A DNA stretch of 64,000 nucleotides from an uncultured Oscillospiraceae bacterium (GTDB lineage Bacteria; Bacillota; Clostridia; Oscillospirales; Oscillospiraceae). The DNA is taken from positions 191,264-255,263 of the forward strand of contig CAKTJC010000001.1 in assembly GCA_934567355.1 (NCBI GenBank), read 5' to 3'. How positions within the stretch are numbered: position 1 is the stretch's first letter; every line of letters begins with the position of its first letter. Below, one piece after another: positions 33,578 through 42,333 of this stretch. Position numbers and translations under genes: made by a program. The notes below the pieces were generated by a model that searched no databases, was not told the DNA's origin, and saw nothing but the letters and a program-made list of their open reading frames with translations.

Positions 33578-34546
33578 ATGAATCAAATTGCACTGTCCAT
33601 CCTTCTTGGCTTTCTCATTGACTGCGTTCTGGGTGACCCCCACCGGCTGCCCCATCCGGTTATTTTCATTGGAAAGCTCATTTCCCTGCTGGAAAAATTC
33701 TTCCGCCGTCTGCTCCCCAAAACCGTCACCGGGGAGCGCATTGCCGGCGGGTTTATCTGGATTTTCACCGTGAGCATCAGCTTCTTTGTCCCCTGGGGCA
33801 TTCTGCGGCTGTGCGGGCTTGTTTCCCCCTGGCTGGCACTGGCGGTGCAAAGCATCATGTGCTGGCAGATTATTGCCCCCCGTTCCCTGCGGGACGAGAG
33901 CATGAAGGTATACCATGCGCTGAAAACCGGCACCATCCAGGAAGCTCGCCATGCCGTCTCCATGATTGTGGGACGGGACACCGACCGGCTGGACGAAGCA
34001 GCGGTGGCACGGGCGGCGGTGGAAACCGTGGCAGAGAATGCCTCTGACGGTGTGATTGCCCCCCTGCTGTTTCTGGCGCTGGGGGGTGCCCCCCTGGGCT
34101 TTTTCTATAAGGCAGTCAATACCATGGATTCCATGCTGGGCTATGTGGAGCCGCCCTACAAAAATGTGGGCTGCATCCCCGCCAGGCTGGACGACCTGTT
34201 TAATTTTCTCCCCGCCCGGCTCAGCGCCCTTCTCATGCTGGCCGCCGGGGCATTGTGCCGCATGGATGTGAAAAACGGCTGGAGGATTTTCCGCCGGGAC
34301 CGCTACAACCACGCCAGCCCCAACTCCGCCCAGACCGAGTCGGTGTGCGCCGGTCTGCTGGGCCTGCGCCTGGCCGGGGACGCCAGCTACCATGGGGTGC
34401 TGCACAAGAAGAAGTACATCGGCGACCCCCTCCGGGAAATCACCCCCGAGGACATCCCCGCCAGCTGCAAGCTGATGTATGTGACCACCGTGCTGATGCT
34501 CCTGCTGTGTATCGCCGCCCGGCTCCCGATGAATGGTGGAATGTAA
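33578..34546 (+). CDS. cbiB: Adenosylcobinamide-phosphate synthase CbiB
   Basis: A 322-residue membrane protein of the CbiB/CobD type, starting MNQIALSILLGFLIDCVLGD with the family's DPHRLPHPV motif next. Further conserved blocks are VGRDTDRLDE, ETVAENASDGVIAPL and NHASPNSAQTE. The enzyme joins aminopropanol phosphate (or ethanolamine phosphate) to adenosylcobyric acid on the membrane. It is the first gene after the cobalamin riboswitch and is separated from cobD by a 640-bp block of repeats. Confidence 0.93.
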   Translation: MNQIALSILLGFLIDCVLGDPHRLPHPVIFIGKLISLLEKFFRRLLPKTVTGERIAGGFIWIFTVSISFFVPWGILRLCGLVSPWLALAVQSIMCWQIIAPRSLRDESMKVYHALKTGTIQEARHAVSMIVGRDTDRLDEAAVARAAVETVAENASDGVIAPLLFLALGGAPLGFFYKAVNTMDSMLGYVEPPYKNVGCIPARLDDLFNFLPARLSALLMLAAGALCRMDVKNGWRIFRRDRYNHASPNSAQTESVCAGLLGLRLAGDASYHGVLHKKKYIGDPLREITPEDIPASCKLMYVTTVLMLLLCIAARLPMNGGM

Positions 34547-34554
34547 AAACTTTT

Positions 34555-35145
34555 GAGTTTCGTAGGGGCGATGAAAATCGCCCGAAACGTTGGATTTTAG
34601 CGAGTAGTCGGTTGAATGGTGCGGCTCGTTCCCGGCTCCCTCTCTGAGGGAGCTGGCACGCCCGAATGGGCGTGACTGAGGGAGTGTCGTTCGTTGAATG
34701 GTAAAAACCAAAATCTTCCGAGCCTTCGTAGGGGCGATGAAAATCGCCCGCAACGTTACGGTTTGGGTGCGGCACGTTGAATGGTACAAGCCGTTCCCGG
34801 CTCCCTCTCTGAGGGAGCTGTCACGCCCAAAGGGCGTGACTGAGGGAGTGTCGTCCGATGGTTGCTCCATGCCAACGATTTATACACCAGTTCATTTTGA
34901 CTCTGAAATTTTTGAGCTTTTACGTTCATCGAAGGACACTCCCTCAGTCTCGCATTCGCTCGACAGCTCCCTCAGAGAGGGAGCCGGGGATGGGGTGCGT
35001 ACCATTCAACGTGCCGCCCGGAAAACGCAAGATTGCGGGCGATTTTCATCGCCCCTACGAAACTCTGATTTTTTTACATTTTACCATTCAACGTACCGCC
35101 CGAAACTCTGATTTTTTTACATTTTACCATTCAACCAAACGCAGA
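34555..35145. repeat. Mosaic of inverted repeat modules between cbiB and cobD
   Basis: Two modules recur. One is CGTAGGGGCGATGAAAATCG near 34559 and 34727, with its inverse CGATTTTCATCGCCCCTACG near 35040. The other is GGCTCCCTCTCTGAGGGAGC near 34638 and 34799, with its inverse near 34963, tied to TGACTGAGGGAGTGTC. Short words TTGAATGG and CATTCAAC mark module borders. It looks like nested mobile palindromes. The gap up to 35187 holds no gene; cobD has its own AGAGG. Confidence 0.7.
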
Positions 35146-35187
35146 AGATTTTGGATTCGCTGCCATTGGGGCGGCAAAGAGGTTTTT

Positions 35188-36243
35188 ATGCTATACAACA
35201 CCAAAAATCCCCATGGGGGGGAAGTGTACTCCCATCCGGTTTTGCTGGATTTTTCTGCCAACATCAATCCCCTGGGTACGCCGGAGGGGGTGGAGCGGGC
35301 GGTGATGGCTTCCCTGCCCCTGCTGTTTCAGTACCCGGACCCCTATTGCCGGGAGCTGGTGGGGGCCATTGCCCGCCACGAAGGGGTGCGGGAGGACACC
35401 GTTCTCTGCGGCAACGGGGCGGCGGAGCTGATTTTCGCCCTGTGCAGCGCCCTGAAACCCAAAAAGGCCCTGCTGCCCGTGCCCTCCTTCTCCGAATACC
35501 GCTCCGCCCTCTCCGCCGGGGAGTGCAGGGTGGAATATTACCCCCTGGGGCAGGAGGACGATTTCGCCCTGACCGAAGCATTTCTGCCGGTGCTGGAAGC
35601 CTTCGATGGGCAGCTTCTGATGCTGTGCAATCCCAACAACCCCACCGGGCAGGTGATTTCCCCGGGGCTTCTGGGGAAGATTGCCGCCCTTTGCCGGGAA
35701 AAGCGTATTTTCCTCTTTGTGGACGAGTGCTTCCTGGATCTGACCCAGGGGGGCGACGGCCTGAGCCTGAAGGGCCTGCTGGGGGAATTTCCCGACCTGC
35801 TGCTGCTGAAGGCCTTCACCAAAAGCTACGGCATGGCGGGGCTGCGGCTGGGCTACTGCCTGTGCGGCAATTCCCAGGTGCTGCGGCGGATGGGGCTGTG
35901 CAGCCAGGCCTGGAACGTCTCCACCCCCGCCCAGCTGGCAGGCGTGGCCGCCTTGCAGGAGGGGGAGTTCCTCCGCCGTGCCAATGAGATGATTCAAAAA
36001 GAGCGCCCCCGGATGGCCCGGGAGCTGGAAAATATGGGGCTGCGGGTGATTCCCTCCCGGGTGAACTATCTGCTGTTCCGTGGCCCCCGGACCCTGGGGG
36101 AGGCGCTGCTGGCCCGGGGGCTTCAAATCCGGGACTGCTCCAATTACCCGGGGCTGGAGCCCGGCTGGTACCGGACGGCGGTGAAGCTGCCCCGGCAAAA
36201 CCGGCTTTTGCTGGACGCAATCAAGGAGGTTGTCAATGGCTAA
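35188..36243 (+). CDS. cobD: L-threonine-O-3-phosphate decarboxylase (CobD-like aminotransferase)
   Basis: ATG 35188 with AGAGG five bases upstream gives 351 residues of the fold type I PLP family. CNPNNPTG (147-154), D179 in [11 protein letters not shown] and the Schiff-base Lys212 in [16 protein letters not shown] are present, and the N-terminus [10 protein letters not shown] is typical of CobD/HisC. CobD makes aminopropanol phosphate for the B12 lower-axial loop. HisC is the main alternative, but the N-terminal motif and B12 neighbours favour CobD. It overlaps cbiP by eight bases. Confidence 0.88.
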   Translation: MLYNTKNPHGGEVYSHPVLLDFSANINPLGTPEGVERAVMASLPLLFQYPDPYCRELVGAIARHEGVREDTVLCGNGAAELIFALCSALKPKKALLPVPSFSEYRSALSAGECRVEYYPLGQEDDFALTEAFLPVLEAFDGQLLMLCNPNNPTGQVISPGLLGKIAALCREKRIFLFVDECFLDLTQGGDGLSLKGLLGEFPDLLLLKAFTKSYGMAGLRLGYCLCGNSQVLRRMGLCSQAWNVSTPAQLAGVAALQEGEFLRRANEMIQKERPRMARELENMGLRVIPSRVNYLLFRGPRTLGEALLARGLQIRDCSNYPGLEPGWYRTAVKLPRQNRLLLDAIKEVVNG

Positions 36244-37699
36244 GAACATTATGATTCAAGGCACCATGTCCAATGCGGGCAAGAGCCTGCTGGCGGCGGG
36301 CCTGTGCCGCATTTTCCGGCAGGACGGCTACCGGGTGGCCCCCTTCAAGAGCCAGAACATGGCCCTGAACTCCTTCATCACCAAAACCGGGGCCGAAATG
36401 GGCCGGGCCCAGGTGGTGCAGGCCGAGGCGGCGGGCATCGAGCCGGATGTGCGGATGAACCCCATCCTGCTCAAGCCCACCACGGATGTGGGCAGTCAGG
36501 TAATTGTCAACGGTCAGGTGCAGGGCAATATGCGTGCCATGGAATACTATCGCCGGAAGCGGGAGTTTATCCCCGCCGTGATGGAGGCCTACAATTCCCT
36601 GGCCCAGGAGTATGACATCATCGTGATTGAGGGTGCGGGCAGCCCGGCGGAAATCAATCTGAAGGCCACGGACATTGTGAACATGGGCCTGGCAGAGCTG
36701 GTGGATGCCCCGGTGCTGCTGGTGGGGGACATCGACCGGGGCGGGGTGTTCGCCCAGCTGTACGGCACCATTGCCCTGCTGGAACCCCAGGAGCAGCAGC
36801 GCATCAAGGGCACCATTGTCAACAAGTTCCGGGGCGACCGGGCCATTTTGCAGCCCGGCATTGACATTCTGGAAAAAATCTGCGGCGTGCCGGTGGCAGG
36901 GGTGATTCCCTATACCCATGTGGACATCGACGATGAGGACAGCCTCTCCACCCGCTTCCACACCGGGGACGGCCGCAAGGACATTGACATTGCGGTGGTG
37001 AAGCTGCCCCGCATTTCCAATTTTACCGACGTATCCCCCCTGGAGCGGTTTGAAAGCGTGTCGGTGCGCTACATTGAGCGCCCCGACCAGCTCCACCAGC
37101 CGGATATGATTCTCCTGCCCGGCACCAAAAGCACCATTGCCGACCTGCTTTGGCTGCGGCAATCCGGCCTGGAAGCCGCCATTTGCCAGCAGGCCGCCCG
37201 GGGCTGCATCGTCTTCGGCATCTGCGGCGGCTATCAGATGCTGGGCACCTCCATCCGGGACCCCCTGGGGGTGGAGGCCGCCGGTGTGACGGAAGTGAAG
37301 GGCATGGGGCTGCTGCCCATAGACACTGTGTTCCAGGGCGAAAAGGTGCAGCAGCAAACCGGCGGTGTGTTCGGGGAGATTCCCGGTGCGCTCCACAGCC
37401 TGAGCGGTCTGCCCTACATCGGCTATGAGATTCACATGGGCAGAAGCCAGCAGAAGCTGGCCCCGCTGGTGAACCAAGGCAACGTCTATGGCAGCTACAT
37501 CCACGGTATTTTTGACGGGGAGGGCATCGCCCAGGCCGTCATTCGGGATCTGGCGGCAAAAAAAGGCATCGACCTTGGTAAGCTCGATGCCTTTGACCCG
37601 GAGCGCTACAAGCAGGAGCAATACGATAAGCTGGCCGATGCCGTGCGCGGCGGGCTGGATATGGAATTTATTTATAAGGTCCTCAACCGGGAGGTATGA
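36236..37699 (+). CDS. cbiP: Cobyric acid synthase (CbiP/CobQ)
   Basis: ATG 36236 has AGGAGG six bases upstream and is preferred over TTG 36230. The 487-residue protein has an N-terminal P-loop-like synthetase domain (GTMSNAGKS at 9-17, [12 protein letters not shown]) and a C-terminal glutaminase domain with the nucleophilic Cys in [11 protein letters not shown] and a His in GSYIHGIFD. It amidates four side chains of the corrin ring using glutamine and ATP. Overlap with cobD indicates translational coupling. It is the last B12 gene here; the remaining pathway genes must lie elsewhere. Confidence 0.95.
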   Translation: MAKNIMIQGTMSNAGKSLLAAGLCRIFRQDGYRVAPFKSQNMALNSFITKTGAEMGRAQVVQAEAAGIEPDVRMNPILLKPTTDVGSQVIVNGQVQGNMRAMEYYRRKREFIPAVMEAYNSLAQEYDIIVIEGAGSPAEINLKATDIVNMGLAELVDAPVLLVGDIDRGGVFAQLYGTIALLEPQEQQRIKGTIVNKFRGDRAILQPGIDILEKICGVPVAGVIPYTHVDIDDEDSLSTRFHTGDGRKDIDIAVVKLPRISNFTDVSPLERFESVSVRYIERPDQLHQPDMILLPGTKSTIADLLWLRQSGLEAAICQQAARGCIVFGICGGYQMLGTSIRDPLGVEAAGVTEVKGMGLLPIDTVFQGEKVQQQTGGVFGEIPGALHSLSGLPYIGYEIHMGRSQQKLAPLVNQGNVYGSYIHGIFDGEGIAQAVIRDLAAKKGIDLGKLDAFDPERYKQEQYDKLADAVRGGLDMEFIYKVLNREV

Positions 37700-37712
37700 T
37701 CCCCTCCGCCAA

Positions 37713-37930
37713 GGAAACTCTGATTAAATTGGCAAGAGCTGTGAGCGAGAGATTTTTCGGCCAATCGAGGTACCGGGAACGGCGGAATACTGGATGTACC
37801 CGCAAGGGGCATGCCGCATCCGTAAGCCGGCTCCCGCCGGCAACGGCTGCGCTATATTTCCCGTTTTCAATACTGAAGAGTGGGCGGAAAAGATCCGCTC
37901 ACAGCCGCAGACGATTTATTCAGAGGTTCC
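37713..37930. repeat. MITE-like element, copy C
   Basis: A 218-bp copy, nearly identical to the one at 4192-4409, with ends GGAAACTCTGATTAAAT and GATTTATTCAGAGGTTCC. No clear TTAG duplication is present here (CCAA left, CTAG right). Its right end overlaps the 3' end of the CYTH gene on the other strand and supplies its last codons and stop. Confidence 0.75.
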
Positions 37931-38495
37931 CTAGCTCCATTGCACGCTTCAGCTTGCTCTTGGGCTGGGGCAGCAGCGCGAAGCGCTGTGCCAGACCGGC
38001 GGCAAAATGGCGGGTCTCCTCGTCGGTGCCCTGCTTCTGCTCCACCTCGACCTCGCAGAAGGGAAACTCCCTTCCGCCGCCCAGGAGCACCCCCCGGTCC
38101 AGCGCCAGCTCTACCTGCCCGGCTCCCGCCGGAAGCAGCGCGGCCTTGCGGGTGAACCGCGCACCGCAGGTCTGGACAAGGCCATTGCGTGCAAACGCTG
38201 CCAATTCCTCCGGCGCGCCCATGGCGATGAGCACCGGCAGTGCTGCCGCCACATCCGCCGCTTCCGTCTCCCATTCCCCCCGGCTTCCGTCGGGCAGGGC
38301 GGTCTTCACGGTGCATATGGATACTCCGTTTTCCAGCCGTCTGCGCAAGGTCCAGCGCAGGCGGCTGATGTTTTTCTCCCCGTCGTCGTAATAGGCCGTC
38401 TCCATCCGGATCTGGCGGAAGGGTGCATATTCCTTTTCGATCTGCGCCAGCGTCTCCCCGTCGGCTGCATATTTCAGCTCAAATTCCCGCCCCAC
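37920..38495 (-). CDS. CYTH domain protein (putative triphosphatase-like)
   Basis: GTG 38495, with AGGAGG seven bases upstream, gives 191 residues. The N-terminal EFELK is the ExExK signature of CYTH domains (triphosphate tunnel enzymes), supported by RLRWTLRRRLENG, CTVKTALPDG and a later CEVEVEQK. Such proteins bind inorganic triphosphate or adenylate substrates; the role here is unknown. The last residues (LGNL) and the TGA stop fall inside MITE copy C, so the original C-terminus was probably different. It is followed on the minus strand only by the MITE. Confidence 0.75.
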   Translation of the reverse strand: MGREFELKYAADGETLAQIEKEYAPFRQIRMETAYYDDGEKNISRLRWTLRRRLENGVSICTVKTALPDGSRGEWETEAADVAAALPVLIAMGAPEELAAFARNGLVQTCGARFTRKAALLPAGAGQVELALDRGVLLGGGREFPFCEVEVEQKQGTDEETRHFAAGLAQRFALLPQPKSKLKRAMELGNL

Positions 38496-38540
38496 GGCGA
38501 TCCCTCCTTTTTGATCATTATACAATACCGGCCGGAAAAG

Positions 38541-38584
38541 GTAAAGACAAAAGCTGCCGCAAGGATCTCTCCCTGCGGCAGCTT
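38541..38584 (-). terminator. Intrinsic terminator after metF
   Basis: AAGCTGCCGCA and TGCGGCAGCTT form an 11-bp stem with a 12-nt loop; on the minus strand TTTTGTCTTTAC follows. It ends the rnfC2-metV-metF transcript before the CYTH gene. Confidence 0.85.
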
Positions 38585-38599
38585 TCTTTTGTTGAATGA

Positions 38600-39478
38600 T
38601 TACAGGCCAGCCTGTTCCAGCAGGGCAGGAATCTTGGATTCCCAGCCCAGGCTCATGATATGCACACCCTGGCAGTAGGGCTTGCACTCCCGGATGATGC
38701 GGGCGGCAATCTCCACGCCGGTGATGCCGGCCTTGGTCTTTTCCTTGTCGGCTTGCAGCTCGGCAATCAGCTCGTCGGGAATGTGGACACCAGCCACATT
38801 GTTGTTCATGAACTTGCACATACCGGCGGACTTGGGAATGATGATGCCCACCTGCACGGGCTTGCCAAACTGCTTGGCCTGCTCCATGAACTGAATGAAC
38901 TTTTCAGGCTCAAACACAGCCTGGGTCTGGAAGTATTCGGCACCAGCCATCACCTTGCGCTCCATCTTCACCAGCTGTGCGTCCACGGAATCAGAGCAGG
39001 GGGACACCACGGCACCCTTGGCAAACTTGGGAGGCTCGCCCACCAGCTCGTTGCCGCCCAGGTCCTTGCCGCTTTCCAGCACGCTGGCAGCATGGAGCAG
39101 GGACACGGAATCCAGGTCGAACACCGGCTTTGCCTGGGGATGGTCGCCCAGCTTGGTGTGGTCGCCGGTCAGGCACAGAATGTTATCGATGCCCAGCATG
39201 GCAGCGCTGAGCAGGTCGGACTGCAAGGCAATGCGGTTGCGGTCACGGCAGGTCAGCTGGAAGATGGGGGTCATGCCTGCATCCTTCAGCACCTTGCAGG
39301 TAGCCAGGGAGCCCAGGCGCATGACGGAGGACTGGTTATCAGTGACGTTGACAAAATTGACTTTCTGGAGGTACTTCTTGGCCTCCTCCACCATGCCATC
39401 AATGTGAATACCTTTGGGAGGGCCGACCTCGGCAGAAACAACAAATTCGCCGTTATCGAACAATTCAGTGATTCTCAT
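38600..39478 (-). CDS. metF: Methylenetetrahydrofolate reductase MetF
   Basis: A 292-residue TIM-barrel flavoprotein of the MetF family, with AEVGPPKG near the N-terminus, VNVTDNQSSVMRLGSL, LTCRDRNRIALQSDLL, LCLTGDHTKLGDHP and QTQAVFEPEKF. It reduces methylene-THF to methyl-THF. The sequence is the clostridial type that works with MetV. It is the last gene of a three-gene operon with metV (23-base gap) and the MetV-RnfC2 fusion, as in acetogen MTHFR complexes, where electrons may come from NADH through RnfC2. Confidence 0.93.
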   Translation of the reverse strand: MRITELFDNGEFVVSAEVGPPKGIHIDGMVEEAKKYLQKVNFVNVTDNQSSVMRLGSLATCKVLKDAGMTPIFQLTCRDRNRIALQSDLLSAAMLGIDNILCLTGDHTKLGDHPQAKPVFDLDSVSLLHAASVLESGKDLGGNELVGEPPKFAKGAVVSPCSDSVDAQLVKMERKVMAGAEYFQTQAVFEPEKFIQFMEQAKQFGKPVQVGIIIPKSAGMCKFMNNNVAGVHIPDELIAELQADKEKTKAGITGVEIAARIIRECKPYCQGVHIMSLGWESKIPALLEQAGL

Positions 39479-39501
39479 ATTCTTTTGCTCCTCATTCTCG
39501 T

Positions 39502-40134
39502 TTAAGATTCTTTGGTGGCTTTGGTGGCTTCATCGGTATTGAAGTCATGGAGCTGAACGCTGCATTTCAGCACGTCCAGACGACCCTGCGCCTTCAGGCG
39601 CTGAATAATCCGCTCCCAGCCGCATTCCATATCGGGGCAGACCTCGCACTTGCCGTTTTTGGTGCCGCCGCAGGGACCGTTGACCAGGCTCTTGGAGCAG
39701 GCAGTAATGGGGCAGATGCCGCCGGTGAGGTTCAGATAGCATTCGCCGCACTGGCCGCAGTCGTAATTCAGGGGGGTGACACCCTGGAAGCCGGGCAGCT
39801 CGATGGTGTCGCAGCAGGCGTACACCCTCATATCCTCCAGCTCCTGAGAGATGGTCTGCACGCCCACGCCGCAGGAGAACACCAGCACAGCATCCGCCTC
39901 GCTGATGGAAGCCATGCAGGAGCGCAGCCGCAGCCGCAACTCATCGGGGTTGCAGATATAGTCGGTGGTCAGGCTGCCAACCACCTTGCCCTCTGCGGCC
40001 AGTTCCTTTTGCAGTGCCTCGGCCTCCTGTTCGGGGAAGCCAACTTCCTTACAGCCGTGGCAATTGACAATGAAAACCTTGCCGGAAGCCAGGGAAGCAA
40101 TCGTCTCTTTCGATTTCAGTTTCGTCATTAACAT
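39502..40134 (-). CDS. metV: MetV-type methylenetetrahydrofolate reductase partner
   Basis: A 210-residue protein with a Cys-rich C-terminal half (DCGQCGECYLNLTGGICPIT, GGTKNGKCEVCPD, ECGWERI), the pattern of the MTHFR C-terminal/MetV domain that holds Fe-S or Zn sites and stabilises MetF. The N-terminal half has GKVFIVNCHGCKEVGFPE and VLVFSCGVGVQTIS. ATG 40134 has GGAG ten bases upstream. A second MetV-like domain forms the N-terminus of the protein encoded just upstream, so the operon has two copies. Confidence 0.88.
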   Translation of the reverse strand: MLMTKLKSKETIASLASGKVFIVNCHGCKEVGFPEQEAEALQKELAAEGKVVGSLTTDYICNPDELRLRLRSCMASISEADAVLVFSCGVGVQTISQELEDMRVYACCDTIELPGFQGVTPLNYDCGQCGECYLNLTGGICPITACSKSLVNGPCGGTKNGKCEVCPDMECGWERIIQRLKAQGRLDVLKCSVQLHDFNTDEATKATKES

Positions 40135-40149
40135 AGTTTCTCAGCTCCC

Positions 40150-42123
40150 TTATTTCTTCTTCAGCAGGGGCATCACAAGTCCCTTAGCAGCAGCCATCTT
40201 GGACACCAGAGGAATCTTGGACGAGCAGATGTATTCGCAGCACTTGCAGGAGAAGCAGTCCATCACACCCAGGCTCAGCACCTTTTCGGCATCGCCCAGG
40301 GCGGCATACTTCACAATATCCAGAGGTGCCAGCTCCATGGGACACACATCCACGCAGCGGCCACACTTGATGCATTCCTTCTCCTCGGTGTGGTCGGTGG
40401 CAATGGCAATCACGCCGTTGCTGCCCTTGATGATGGGCACATTGGTATCCTTAATGGGAGCGCCCATCATGGGGCCGCCCATCTTGAGAGTTGCATCCTC
40501 GCCGGTAACACCGCCGCAGTAGTCAATCAGCTCCTGCACATTGGTGCCCAGCTTCACCATGAAGTTGCCGGGATGTGCCATCAGCTCGCCGGTGACGGAA
40601 ACGGCACGCTCCACCAGGGGCATACCCTTCTGAATGGCATCGGAAATGGCCTTTGCGGTGGAGGCATTGGACACCACGCAGCCCACATCGGCGGGCAGCT
40701 TGCCGCTGGGAACCGCACGACCCATGACCTTCTTGATGAGCATCTTTTCAGCGCCCTCGGGGTACTGGGTCTTGGCAGCGCACACCCGGATGTTGTCATA
40801 GGGAGCAACCTTCTCCTCCATGATGGCAATGGCATCGGGCTTGTTGTCCTCAATGAGAATCACGCCCTCGGGGGCAGCGACAGCCTTCATCATGGCGCGC
40901 AGACCGTAAACAATCTCATCGGCATACTCCAGCAGCATCCGATGGTCGGCGGTCAGATAAGGCTCACACTCGGAGCCGTTAATCAGCACGGCATCGATGG
41001 GCTTGCCGGGCTTGAGCTTGACATAAGTGGGGAAGGTAGCGCCGCCCATGCCGACGATGCCCTTCTGCTTGACAATCTCCACGATCTCGTCGGGGGTCAG
41101 CTCCTCCAGGGGCTTGCCGGGAACGACGGACTCGTGAAGCTCGTTCTTTTTATCATTCTTGATGACCACGCTCAGCACGCCGGGTCCCTTGTTGGGATGG
41201 GTGTGAGGCGCAACCTCTACCACCGTGCCGCTGACGCTGGAATGGACGGGAGCGCTGATAAAGCCGGCCTGCTCACCGATGACCTGGCCGACCTTCACAT
41301 AGTCGCCGGGCTGCACCACGGGATTGGCCGGTGCGCCGATGTGCATGGCCAGAGGGATGATCACGGTATCCGGCTCCGGGAACTGCACCAGAGGCATCCT
41401 CTCGGTGAATTCCTTGTGCTCCACGGGGTGAACGCCGCCATAGAAGCCCTCGTAGCGCTTGGCGCGTGCCTGGGCGACGTAGGCCTTGATCTCATCCACA
41501 TTGACCTTGGAGTAATCCCGCAGCTGGACATCCTGGCTCAGGAACTCCCTGGTGCGCCCCTGCTTTTCCAGGCGCTGGTAAATCTTTTCCCAGGCGCAGT
41601 CCTTCTTGGGGTCGATCTCGCACTTGCCGTTCTTTGCGCCGCCGCACTGGCCGTTGACCAGCCCCTTGGAGCAATCCACAATGGGGCAGATGCCGCCGGT
41701 GACGTTCAGATAGCACTGGGCGCAGGCGCCGCAGGTCTTCTGGGTCAGCGCCATGCCATGATGGCCGGTGTAGTTCAGGGAATTGGTTGCGGTAAAGGTG
41801 GGGACGGAGGCAATATCCGCCACGGTCTGCACGCCCAGGCCGCAGGAAATCACCACCACATTCTCGGTTCCCGCAGGGATCAGAGAAGCCAGCTTCTTTT
41901 CGGTCTGCACCTGGTTGCACAGGAAGCTCACCTGTGCGGTGCCGGTAACGGTTTTGCCCAGAGAAGCGGCAAGGGCTGCCACCTGCTCAACCTCCGGCTC
42001 CTGCACGGTATTGAACTCTTTGAAGCACTTGTTGCACGCCACCAGGAACAGATTGTCCTTCCCGGCCAGCAGCGCAGTGAGCTCTTCGTTGTTCTTTAAC
42101 TCATACTTGGTATAATCCACCAA
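40150..42123 (-). CDS. MetV-RnfC2 fusion protein
   Basis: A 657-residue protein. Residues 1-205 are a second MetV-like domain (VACNKCFKEFN, CGLGVQTVADI, CGACAQCYLNVTGGICP with Cys 131-176). From about 228 (FYGGVHPVEHKEFTERMP) it is a complete RnfC: VHSSVSGTVVEV, GMGGATFPTYVKL, NGSECEPYL, and two ferredoxin motifs (CIKCGRCVDVCP and CFSCKCCEYICS). In acetogens such as Acetobacterium woodii, RnfC2 is a separate subunit that links NADH to MetV and MetF. Here it is fused to a MetV domain, and it is distinct from the rnf-operon RnfC at 8413-9741. First gene of the operon. Confidence 0.9.
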   Translation of the reverse strand: MVDYTKYELKNNEELTALLAGKDNLFLVACNKCFKEFNTVQEPEVEQVAALAASLGKTVTGTAQVSFLCNQVQTEKKLASLIPAGTENVVVISCGLGVQTVADIASVPTFTATNSLNYTGHHGMALTQKTCGACAQCYLNVTGGICPIVDCSKGLVNGQCGGAKNGKCEIDPKKDCAWEKIYQRLEKQGRTREFLSQDVQLRDYSKVNVDEIKAYVAQARAKRYEGFYGGVHPVEHKEFTERMPLVQFPEPDTVIIPLAMHIGAPANPVVQPGDYVKVGQVIGEQAGFISAPVHSSVSGTVVEVAPHTHPNKGPGVLSVVIKNDKKNELHESVVPGKPLEELTPDEIVEIVKQKGIVGMGGATFPTYVKLKPGKPIDAVLINGSECEPYLTADHRMLLEYADEIVYGLRAMMKAVAAPEGVILIEDNKPDAIAIMEEKVAPYDNIRVCAAKTQYPEGAEKMLIKKVMGRAVPSGKLPADVGCVVSNASTAKAISDAIQKGMPLVERAVSVTGELMAHPGNFMVKLGTNVQELIDYCGGVTGEDATLKMGGPMMGAPIKDTNVPIIKGSNGVIAIATDHTEEKECIKCGRCVDVCPMELAPLDIVKYAALGDAEKVLSLGVMDCFSCKCCEYICSSKIPLVSKMAAAKGLVMPLLKKK

Positions 42124-42175
42124 ATATCACCCTCTTATCGTTTTGTTTGTTTGCACGCAAACGGATGCTGGTTGA

Positions 42176-42205
42176 ATTATATCATATCCTGCCGGGGAAT
42201 GTCCA
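42176..42205 (-). promoter_or_regulatory. Promoter of the rnfC2-metV-metF operon
   Basis: On the minus strand TGGACA, an 18-base spacer and TATAAT. The -10 lies about 50 bases before the start at 42123. A perfect dyad is found 48 bases upstream of the -35 box. Confidence 0.65.
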
Positions 42206-42252
42206 GTATTCCGCCGGGATTTTTGTTGGAAATCGGTGGCATTTTTCCGCTT

Positions 42253-42276
42253 TTTAGTTAGCTTATGCTAACTAAA
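42253..42276. promoter_or_regulatory. Perfect dyad, operator-like, TTTAGTTAGC-N4-GCTAACTAAA
   Basis: Two perfect 10-base arms around TTAT. The inner half-sites AGTTAG and CTAACT with a 6-base spacer recur at 49703-49722, so both are probably bound by one regulator. The pattern is like iron-dependent DtxR/IdeR boxes, but this is inference. It lies between a terminator and the rnfC2 promoter. Confidence 0.55.
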
Positions 42277-42281
42277 GTGTC

Positions 42282-42320
42282 AAAAACCCCGGCAGTGCAC
42301 CGCTTTGGGGCACTGCCGGG
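42282..42320 (-). terminator. Intrinsic terminator after the LRR-like gene
   Basis: CCCGGCAGTGC and GCACTGCCGGG form a perfect 11-bp stem; on the minus strand GTTTTTGA follows. It lies 14 bases after the stop codon. Confidence 0.85.
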
Positions 42321-42333
42321 ACGGGCAGCAGGC

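Noticed and set aside
33146..34870. 574-codon minus-strand frame across cbiB
   Set aside because: It runs through repeat DNA and the antisense of cbiB; no conserved motif.
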